Shown here: positions 1 through 5,850 of the stretch, piece after piece
Position numbering within the stretch: position 1 is the first letter of the stretch
Layout: the number at the start of each line of letters is the position of its first letter
From: Pseudomonas sp. SST3
GTDB taxonomy: Bacteria > Pseudomonadota > Gammaproteobacteria > Pseudomonadales > Pseudomonadaceae
Length of the DNA stretch: 5,850 nt
Direction of reading: 5' to 3'
NCBI RefSeq assembly: GCF_003325755.1
Contig: NZ_QORI02000073.1
Span: forward strand, 1 to 5,850
The notes under the pieces: generated by a model
Databases searched by the model: none
What the model saw: the letters and a program-made list of their open reading frames with translations, nothing else
What the model was told of the DNA's origin: nothing
Made by a program: the position numbers and the translations under genes

Positions 1-1624
1 CGCCTTGAGCAGTTCCCGGATGGCGATCATCGGCACGGGAGCGGTCGGTGGCAAAGGTTCATCCGAGTCACTCAGACACCGCGCCAACGCTTCGAGCACC
101 GCCGGCATGGGCTCGTGGAGGCCGTGCATCTTCACCTGCCAATCCGTGGCGCAGGTTTCGCAAGACAACTCGACGCCGGCCTGGCGTGCCTGCTCGCGCA
201 ACGGCCGCAACAGACTTTCCAGCCCGCTGGGTACCGCCGAGTCAAACCGCCAGTGCAGGTACAGCGCGCCTTCGCCAGTGTCATCCGCCAACGCCTGGCT
301 GAAGGTCAACGCTGACAGCTCCCGTCGGCCCCGTGAGCGATCCTGGGCAAAGGTGCGCAAGCCACGGTGGGCGCTGGTTTGGCCACGAATCAGGCCAGCG
401 CGTTCTTCCTTGGCGGGCGCACGAAGCAAGGGGTTATTGGGCGGCAGTTGCCAAGGGTGCCGGGAGGCGGGCAGGTGCAGTGAATCGAGTATGGCCTTGA
501 GGGCTACGACGCCTTGTTCCGACAGGTCTTGGGCATCGTTGCGCGCCAACGCCAGGGCGCCTTGGACCTGTTGCTGGCGAGCATTGAGCAAGGCGAACTC
601 TTCGCGTAACGCTGTCCAGTCGCTGTGTGCGAAGAAACCCAGCCAGTCGTGCAGCAACTCTTCAATCTGCGTAGCCGGTTCGCGTTCGCTGGCGAGGGTG
701 AAGTCTATATCCAGCACGGCTTGATCCGCGAATTGGTACAGCACGGACGCCTGCAGCGCGGTGGCCAGTCGTCGCGCTTGCAGTTCAGCGAGCAACCCGC
801 CGGGGGCCGAGGCGTTGAGCCAGGTGCAGAGAAACGCCAGCGCTTCCCGTGGCGCGTTACACGTAATGACCTGATGCAGGTGTTGGCCGGCGACGTGCTG
901 ATAACGGCGCGCCGGGCCATGCATCAAGGCCGGTGGAGCGGCCTGCGGGTGCAATGGGCCGGGCGTCAGTTGGTCACTGAACTGCTGGGCCAAGGCCTGC
1001 AGGTCGGCCAGCGATTGTGGACCGGCGAGGCTCAGGGTCATCTGCCCGCTTTGATAAAAGCGTGCGTGGAACCCTCGCAAGGCGTGCTGAAACTCGTCGC
1101 TTTCCACCGGCAGGCTGTCGCGGTTGCCGGCATGAAAACCTCGTAGAGGATGATCCGCCGCCAAGCCTTGCAGCAGCGCCACTTGCTGTTGGGCCTTGGC
1201 ATCCTGGGACCAGGCGATGAACTCCGCCTCCAGCACTTCGCGTTCACGTTGTTGATCGTCGAGGGCCAGGCGCGGGTGAGCCAGCATATCCGCCAAACGC
1301 GCCAGCCCGTCTGCAAAAGCCGGCACCGGCAGTTCAAAGAAGAACTCGGTGGTGCGCTCACGGGTGCTGGCGTTGACCTGCCCACCGTGGCGCTGCACGT
1401 AGGCCATCAGCCCTTCGCCGACTGGGAAACGTTCGGTACCGAGAAACAACAAGTGCTCAAGAAAATGCGCCAGGCCAGGCCAGGCCAATGGCACGTCATG
1501 GCTGCCGGCAGCCACGTGTAAAAACGGCGGCGCAGCGCTTCAAGCGTGGCGCATGGCGCAGGCAAACCCGCAGGCCATTAGCGAGAGTCAGGTGAAGGGG
1601 ATGAGGGTGAACCGGCGCAGGCAT
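1..1624 (-). CDS. pqqF: PqqF, M16 zinc metalloprotease of PQQ biosynthesis (C-terminus beyond window; one frameshift near start)
   Basis: PqqF is an insulinase/pitrilysin-family (M16) peptidase thought to cut the PqqA precursor peptide during pyrroloquinoline quinone synthesis. About 540 N-terminal residues are visible; Pseudomonas PqqF is roughly 760-830 aa, so the C-terminal part lies off the left edge. After frame correction the inverted zinc motif HFLEH is at residues 53-57. The distal ligand is E134 in VLEAEF, 77 residues after the second His, the spacing known for pitrilysin. One unbroken frame runs from about 1519 to position 1. The start region (MPAPVHPHPLHLTLANGLRV) is in another frame, joined at the A-run 1520-1524 (five T on the coding strand where four restore AAVLHVAAGSHD). 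ATG at 1624 is chosen because it is in frame with this start and has GGAAG upstream. pqqF beside davA matches Pseudomonas gene order. The frameshift is probably a sequence error. Confidence 0.9.
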
Positions 1625-1625
1625 G

Positions 1626-1651
1626 GGCACTTCCGAGGCGTGGGAAGTGCC
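1626..1651 (-). promoter_or_regulatory. Inverted repeat covering the pqqF ribosome binding site
   Basis: On the coding strand GGCACTTCC (1651-1643) and GGAAGTGCC (1634-1626) form a perfect 9-bp stem with an 8-nt loop. The ATG of pqqF follows after one base. The only Shine-Dalgarno-like sequence for pqqF, GGAAG, lies in the 3' arm and would be paired with CTTCC. No T-run follows, so it is not a standard intrinsic terminator. The repeat is seen directly; a role in limiting pqqF translation or in transcript processing after davA is inference. Confidence 0.55.
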
Positions 1652-1672
1652 TATGCTAGCAAACCCAATGGG

Positions 1673-2470
1673 TCAGGGCTTGTGCAGTGCGCCGTAGAGT
1701 TCGGCGCGACGGTCTTGCAGGTAGTGGTTGGCGGCGCGGGCGTCGACAATAGATTGGCGATCCAGGGTGCCGACGATCAAGGCTTCATCCAGGCCAGCCT
1801 GGGCAATTCGCTGGCCGTCCGGCGCGGCAATGCTGCTTTGCCCGCAGTAGTGAATCTCGCCTTTCGTGCCCGCAATAGTTGGCATAGGCCACGAAGCATT
1901 GGTTTTTCAAAGGCTCGCGCCCGCACGGTGACGTCGGCAACGAAGTCGAACGGCACCATATTAGCGGTGGGCACCAGAATCAGTTCGGCACCGGCGAGGG
2001 CCAGGCGCCGGGTGTTTTCCGGAAACTCCAGGTCGTAGCAAATCAGCATGCCCACCTTCCACCCGTTCAATTCCACCACCGGGAAATCATCGGGGCCGGC
2101 GCTGAACATTGAGTGGTCAAGATCGCCAAACAAGTGGGTCTTGCGGTAATTGCACAGGCGCTTGCCCTGGGCGTCGATCAACTGCACGGCGTTGTAGACC
2201 TGGCCGTCTTCGGCCCGCTCCGGGTAGCCATACAGGATCGCCAGCCCGGCACTTTTGCGCCAGTTCGGCAATCGCCTGCGCCGATGGCCCATCCTGTGCC
2301 TCTGCCAGTGCGCCAACGGCTTCGGCGCCAATGTTATAGCCGCTGAGAAACATCTCTGGCAGCACCAGCACATCGGCGCCGTGTGCTTCATGGGCCAACT
2401 GGTGCAGGCGCTGCAGGTTAGCGGCCACATCCAGCGGCAGCGGCGGGCATTGGTACAGGGCGACACGCAT
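1673..2470 (-). CDS. davA: DavA, 5-aminovaleramide amidohydrolase (three single-base frameshifts)
   Basis: DavA hydrolyses 5-aminovaleramide (5-aminopentanamide) to 5-aminovalerate and ammonia, the second step of lysine catabolism by the aminovalerate route; it is a cytoplasmic nitrilase-superfamily enzyme. The catalytic triad is visible: E39 in LVLPEMF, K110 in NYRKTHLFG and C144 in LICYDLEFPE. The frame breaks three times: near 2248-2249 (TGCCGGG where TGCGGG restores KCGLAILYGYPE), at the T-run 1903-1907 (five A on the coding strand where four restore FENQCFVAYANYCG), and at 1862-1864 (an extra A before GEIHYCGQSS). Removing one base at each gives exactly 264 aa, the P. putida DavA length I recall. 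ATG at 2470 is preferred over an in-frame TTG at 2476: it begins MRVALYQ like the family and lies 6 nt after TAAGGAG. It starts 10 bp after the davB stop, so the two form one operon. Confidence 0.93.
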
Positions 2471-2476
2471 GCTCAA

Positions 2477-2483
2477 CTCCTTA
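2477..2483 (-). promoter_or_regulatory. Strong davA ribosome binding site overlapping the davB stop
   Basis: The coding strand reads TAAGGAG. Its TAA is the davB stop codon and AGGAG is a near-perfect Shine-Dalgarno sequence, 6 nt before the davA ATG at 2470. This layout supports translational coupling of davB and davA and decides the davA start. Confidence 0.75.
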
Positions 2484-4185
2484 TTCTGCCAGGGCGATTG
2501 GCCCTATTTCATCGAATACGTCGCCTGGGCCTGGGTTCTCCGGGTGGGTGCTGCCACCGAAGTGATTCATGATGCCCCATACCGCGTTGAGCGAGGTTTG
2601 TACCGCGCCTTCGACCCAGGCGGGCGTCCACGATACATCATCACCCGCGATGAAGATCCCGCGTTGTTCGGCGGGCATATCCTTCTGCATGAAGTGCGCA
2701 TACATCCGCTGGTTATAGCGATAGTGACCGGGCAAGGCGCCTTTGAAGGCCCCGACGGAAATGCGGATCGGCCTCCCAGGACACGGTGATCGGGTCGCCG
2801 ATGATGCGCGCCTTGATATCAACGTTGGGGTAGATCTTCTTCAGCGCATCGAGGGCCAGTTTCACCCGCTTGTCGATAGGCTGGGGCAGCATCTTCAGTG
2901 CGTCGCTCATCCACGAGTAGGACAGGCAGATCACCCCCGGCTTGTCGTCACCGTTATCGAACAGGTAGGTGCCCCGGGTCAGGCGGTCGGTGAGGGTCAT
3001 GCTCATCAGGTCGCGGCCGGTTTGCGGGTCTTTGTCTTTCCAGAATGGGCGATCAACCATCACGAAGGTTTTCGATGACTGCATGTAGCGAGTGCGATCC
3101 AGGGCCATCCACATTTTTTGTGAGAACAGGGTTTCGTCGCATTCGATTTGTGTGGTCAGCAGCCAACTTTGGCAGGTGGTCAGCACCGCCGCGTATTCGC
3201 GCGTGTCGCCATAGTTGTCGGTAACAGCAAAGCGGCCATCGGCGGCGTGGGCAATGCGCTTCACGCCTGCCCGTGGTGCGCCTCTATGCAACGAGCTCAG
3301 GCTGGTGCAGGCCGGCCAATGGGCGCAGCGCTCTGGCACATGGCGCCAGATGCCCATGGGCACTTGTGCCACGCCACCGACGATCAGGTGTTGATGATCA
3401 TCGCAGTTGGTCATTACCACACGGAAGATTTCCAGCATGGAGTTGGGAAAGTCAGAGTCCCAACCGCCGGTGCCGAAACCGACCTGGCCAAACACCTCGC
3501 GGTGGTGGAAGGACAATTTGGCGAAGGCTTTGGAGGTGGCGACGAAGTCGTAGAAGGTACGGTCATCCCACAGCGGCACGAGCTTGTTCCACAGTTCCTT
3601 GAGCCGTGGCACGTCGCGGTCGCGGATTGCCTGCTGGATATCGCCGAACTGCGAACCGGCCTCCAAGGCGTCGGCCCAGGCATCGGCGACTTCCTGGAAC
3701 AGTGCCGGTAAATCGGAGAGTTTTTGCGCATAGTGAGTCTGGCCTTCCAGATCGATCACGGTGCTGCCGGACGCCGGTGTCAGCGGGTTGGGAAAGGGCT
3801 TGGTCTCCAGTCCAAGTTTGTCCACGTAATGGTAGAACGCCGTGGACGATACCGGGAACCGCATGCCGCCCAACTCGGCGATGATGCCTTCGGCGCCTTC
3901 AAAGGCCTGCGAGCGCAAGCGGCCACCCATCTTCGAGGCTTCATACACAACGGGCTTGAGCCCGAGTTTCATCAGCTCGTAGGCCGCAACCAGGCCCGCG
4001 ATCCCGGCGCCGACGATCGCCACTTCGGCGCCATGATTGGCCGCAGGAATACTGCCCAGCCCGGCGGGGTGTTCGATCCAGTCATCAAAGGCAAACGGGA
4101 AGTCCGGGCCGAAAATGGTGATGGGTTTCTTACCGTCGCCCGGGTGGCGATTGGGCTTGCTGAGGGTGCTGGACGGAATGCTCAT
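2481..4185 (-). CDS. davB: DavB, L-lysine 2-monooxygenase, FAD-dependent (one frameshift)
   Basis: DavB is a flavin amine-oxidase-family enzyme that oxidatively decarboxylates L-lysine with O2 to 5-aminovaleramide, CO2 and water. It resembles tryptophan 2-monooxygenase, and automatic annotation often uses that name. The FAD dinucleotide motif GAGIAG is at residues 59-64, followed by an acidic residue in VVYEA and the GGRLRSQ motif near 87-93. A C-terminal flavin motif GIFIAGDDVSWTPAW is near 509-523. D245 in GGWDSDFP and C261 in MTNCDD correspond, after subtracting a 7-residue N-terminal extension, to Asp238 and Cys254 discussed for the lysine oxidase/monooxygenase of Pseudomonas sp. AIU 813. 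The frame breaks after ADPHF; dropping the G at about 2756 gives FLGAFKGALPGHY, as I recall in P. putida DavB, and a 567-aa protein. ATG 4185 has AAGG (4192-4195) 6 nt upstream. The high identity to remembered P. putida DavB makes the call firm. Confidence 0.94.
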
Positions 4186-4226
4186 GGCTGACCTTACTGA
4201 CGGCTCGGCGGGAGGAGGGCCCGTTG

Positions 4227-4232
4227 AGTATA
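4227..4232 (-). promoter_or_regulatory. Candidate -10 element of the davBA promoter
   Basis: The coding strand reads TATACT, five of six matches to TATAAT, about 42 nt before the davB ATG. No good -35 box lies 16-18 nt upstream, as would fit a promoter that needs an activator. The assignment rests on a short motif and position only. Confidence 0.35.
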
Positions 4233-4295
4233 GGAAAAGATGGCAGCCAGTTTAGGGAGCGTTGCGCTCGTTAATAAGACGCAATGTGTCGTCGG

Positions 4296-4316
4296 ATTGT
4301 ACTGGTTTTAGTCAAT
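4296..4316. promoter_or_regulatory. Candidate operator (imperfect inverted repeat) between the Lrp-type gene and davB
   Basis: On the plus strand ATTGTACT (4296-4303) and AGTCAAT (4310-4316) form an imperfect inverted repeat around the AT-rich centre GGTTTT. Weaker symmetry extends outward to TCG at 4292-4294 and CGA at 4320-4322. Lrp/AsnC proteins bind degenerate AT-centred dyads, and the site is about 85 bp upstream of a transcript start expected from the TATACT box. The dyad is seen; its use by the neighbouring regulator is inference. Confidence 0.35.
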
Positions 4317-4332
4317 ATGACGAAGGTAGTGA

Positions 4333-4818
4333 TCAGATTGGTTGTCCGCGATCCAATTTGTTACTGAGGATGATCGAGGTGGTGGTTTTTCTCCACGCCG
4401 TCGACACTGCCGATCTGGTCCAGCAATTGGTCCAGTTGCTCTGGCGAATCGGTGCGCAGCCAAGCCACGTAATCGAACTCTCCACTTACCGCGCACAACT
4501 GCTGCACTTGCGCCATGGCGCTCAGCCTGCGCAACACCTCTTTGCCCGAACGGGGGTTGCACGGTAATGCCCACATAAGCTTGCAACCCCCCATCCGCCA
4601 ACGCGCTGGCCCCAGGCGCACGCCGTAACCGGTGATGACCTGGGTTTTCTCCAGGCGGGCCAGACGCGACGTGACGGTGGTGCGCGCGATGCCCAACTGC
4701 CTGGCGAGCATGGCCACGCTTTCACGGGCGTTGAGCTGCAGGGCGGCGATCAGTTTGGCGGTCGATTTCGTCTAGGGCGGGCAAGGGGGGCTCCAGTGCG
4801 GGGGCAATGAGCAAGCAT
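4333..4818 (-). CDS. Lrp/AsnC-family transcriptional regulator, broken by five or six single-base insertions
   Basis: The gene encodes an Lrp/AsnC DNA-binding regulator, here probably of the adjacent lysine genes davBA. It can be read only by joining frames: LDEIDRQ, then LIAALQLNARESVAMLARQL plus ARTTVTSRLARLEK (helix-turn-helix, about residues 15-65), then ADGGLQAYVGITVQ, then RSGKEVLRRLSAM through GEFDYVAWLRTDSPEQLDQL (ligand-sensing RAM domain), then TTTSIILSNKLDRGQPI. The joins need extra bases removed at 4754-4756 (A), within 4598-4613 (two G, or equally one missing G), at 4552-4556 (C) and at 4386-4390 (A). A further C at 4800-4804 puts the ATG at 4818 in frame. With all corrected the product is about 159 aa, a usual family length. 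Every break but one possible G lies in a run of three or more identical bases, favouring sequencing error over decay. The start is uncertain: no clear Shine-Dalgarno precedes it. Confidence 0.8.
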
Positions 4819-4863
4819 GGTACAGGCTTGGCCTGGCTGAAAGAACCGTGATGCCAGATACGC

Positions 4864-4891
4864 AAAAGCCGCGCAATGCGCGGCTTTTTTT
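4864..4891 (-). terminator. Rho-independent terminator after tRNA-Ile2
   Basis: A GC-rich hairpin has arms AGCCGCGC (4867-4874) and GCGCGGCT (4878-4885) around the 3-nt loop AAT. It is flanked by four A on the left and seven T on the right, so the stem can lengthen with A-T pairs and may work in both directions. It starts four bases past the tRNA CCA end and separates the tRNA from the regulator gene. Confidence 0.85.
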
Positions 4892-4894
4892 GTG

Positions 4895-4971
<77 letters not shown>

Positions 4972-4985
4972 TCAGTAGGTCGCGG

Positions 4986-5015
4986 ATTATAGCGATGGTT
5001 TGTTCACTGTGCCAT
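4986..5015 (-). promoter_or_regulatory. Probable sigma-70 promoter of tRNA-Ile2 inside the EAL gene
   Basis: The coding strand carries a perfect TATAAT (4991-4986) that overlaps the EAL stop codon. ATGGCA (5015-5010), four of six matches to TTGACA, lies 18 nt upstream. A GC-rich stretch CCGCG follows the -10 box, as in stringently controlled stable-RNA promoters, and predicts a start near 4979, about 8 nt before the mature tRNA. The motif and distance fit well; there is no expression evidence. Confidence 0.65.
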
Positions 5016-5850
5016 CCGAAAAATCCTTGTGCCGTGTACGAAGGAAGCTGGCGGCAAAAAGCTCCGGCGGCAGGGGCAGGCTGACGATGTAGCCTTGCAT
5101 CTGTTCACACCCCTCGCTTGCGAGGAATGCTTGTTGCGCCGGAGTCTCCACGCCTTCGGCGATGATGGTGAATTGCATGCTGTGGCCGAGGGCGATGATG
5201 GCGCGCACGATGGCTGCATCGTGAGGGTCGTCGGGCAAGCCGCGGACGAAGGATTGGTCGATTTTGAGGAAGTCCAGGGGCAGGCGCTTGAGGTAGCTGA
5301 GGGACGAGTAGCCGGTGCCGAAATCATCGATCGCCAATTGGACGCCCAGGCGCTTGAGTTGGTGCAACACCGCGAGCGCTTCTTCGGCTTGGCTCATGAT
5401 GAAGTTTTCGGTGATTTCCAGTTGCAGGCAGCCGGGTTCGAGGCGGTAATCGTGCAGCAGTTGTTCGATGCGTGACAGCAGGTTGGGGTGACGCAGTTGC
5501 GCGCCTGCGAGGTTGACCGACAGGGGGCCGAAATCCTTGAAAGCCGCTTGCCAGGCGTGCAACTGCCGGCACGCCTGTTCCAGTACCCAGTCGCCGATTT
5601 GCAGGATCATGCCGTTCTCTTCGGCCAGGGCAATAAAGTGCTCGGGCGGGACCTCGCCCAAGGTCGGGTGGTGCCAACGGATCAAGGCTTCGGCGCCGAT
5701 CAGTTGTTGGGTGACCAGGCTGCGTTTGGGTTGGTAATACAGGCTCAATTCTTCACGTTCGATGGCGCGGCGCAGTTCGTGCTCCAGCGCTACGCGTTCA
5801 TTGGCCTGGGCGGTCAGGTCGCGGGTGTAGCGCTCGACCCGGTTGCGCCC
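4987..5850 (-). CDS. C-terminal part of a GGDEF-EAL cyclic-di-GMP signalling protein (start beyond window)
   Basis: The visible 287 residues are the end of a larger protein. The first 30 or so (GRNRVERYTRDL onward) look like the tail and linker of a GGDEF domain, which should lie beyond the right edge. A full EAL domain follows; it hydrolyses cyclic di-GMP to pGpG. Numbered from the window edge, key residues are present: E54 of GAEALIRW, N113 of VNLAGAQL, E145 of LEITE, D175 and D176 of DDFGTGYSS, K196 of LKIDQSF, E232 of AEGVET and Q252 of MQGY. The phosphodiesterase therefore looks competent. The first internal Met (5748) is not a real start, since the same frame runs open to the edge with a family-typical sequence. 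Whether the GGDEF half is active, and what sensor precedes it, cannot be seen. No terminator separates it from the tRNA, so read-through is likely. Confidence 0.92.
   Translation of the reverse strand, partial: GRNRVERYTRDLTAQANERVALEHELRRAIEREELSLYYQPKRSLVTQQLIGAEALIRWHHPTLGEVPPEHFIALAEENGMILQIGDWVLEQACRQLHAWQAAFKDFGPLSVNLAGAQLRHPNLLSRIEQLLHDYRLEPGCLQLEITENFIMSQAEEALAVLHQLKRLGVQLAIDDFGTGYSSLSYLKRLPLDFLKIDQSFVRGLPDDPHDAAIVRAIIALGHSMQFTIIAEGVETPAQQAFLASEGCEQMQGYIVSLPLPPELFAASFLRTRHKDFSDGTVNKPSL

Noticed and set aside
1471..1487. Short tandem CAGGC/CAGGCC repeat
   Set aside because: It encodes the conserved LAWPGLAHFLEH segment of PqqF and is explained by coding sequence.
5..1521. Plus-strand open frames opposite pqqF (up to 239 codons)
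   Set aside because: The minus strand has one continuous PqqF frame with zinc-site residues; the plus-strand translations are low-complexity mirror products.
3148..4191. Long plus-strand open frames (187 and 155 codons) opposite davB
   Set aside because: They lie antisense to the firmly identified davB, resemble no family I know, and arise from GC-rich codon bias on the opposite strand.
4271..4294. Possible terminator after the regulator (GACG and CGTC arms followed by TTATT on the coding strand)
   Set aside because: The stem is only 4 bp with a long loop and no proper T-run.
4838..4853. Sigma-54-like motif (TGGCAT followed by GGTTCTT) upstream of the regulator
   Set aside because: The -24 GG is present but the -12 position lacks the essential GC, so the match is too weak.

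Overview
The window is typical Pseudomonas chromosome, most likely the P. fluorescens group or a close relative. It is GC-rich, its proteins are very close to Pseudomonas families, and the gene order matches the P. putida neighbourhood PP_0381-PP_0384 (pqqF, davA, davB, Lrp/AsnC regulator) as I recall it. Everything I can support as a gene lies on the minus strand, so the window reads from right to left. I could not run a search, so the species is an inference.

Layout in transcription order. (1) 5850-4987: the C-terminal part of a GGDEF-EAL signalling protein with an intact EAL phosphodiesterase domain, cut by the window edge. (2) 4971-4895: a tRNA with anticodon CAT that I read as the lysidine-type tRNA-Ile2, not tRNA-Met. 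Its likely promoter sits inside the 3' end of the EAL gene, and a hairpin terminator follows. (3) 4818-4333: an Lrp/AsnC regulator broken into several frames by single-base insertions. (4) 4332-4186: a 147-bp gap with a candidate operator and promoter. (5) 4185-2481: davB, L-lysine 2-monooxygenase, with one frameshift. (6) 2470-1673: davA, 5-aminovaleramide amidohydrolase, with three frameshifts. (7) 1672-1625: a gap holding a perfect 9-bp inverted repeat that covers the pqqF ribosome binding site. (8) 1624-1: pqqF, the M16 metalloprotease of PQQ biosynthesis. It has one frameshift near its start and runs off the left edge.

How the genes work together. DavB converts L-lysine to 5-aminovaleramide and DavA hydrolyses this to 5-aminovalerate, the first two steps of the aminovalerate route of lysine catabolism. 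The Lrp/AsnC gene directly upstream is the natural candidate regulator. pqqF follows in the same direction and may be partly co-transcribed, but it serves a different pathway, processing of the PqqA precursor of pyrroloquinoline quinone.

The main oddity is the number of single-base lesions. I count about ten or eleven between 1520 and 4804, and nearly all read as insertions, most of them in homopolymers. Correcting them restores full-length proteins: DavA 264 aa, DavB 567 aa, regulator about 159 aa. That pattern looks like uncorrected sequencing error more than gene decay. I found no mobile element, CRISPR array or evident new system. The best candidates for new biology are the hairpin over the pqqF start and the tRNA promoter embedded in the EAL gene.
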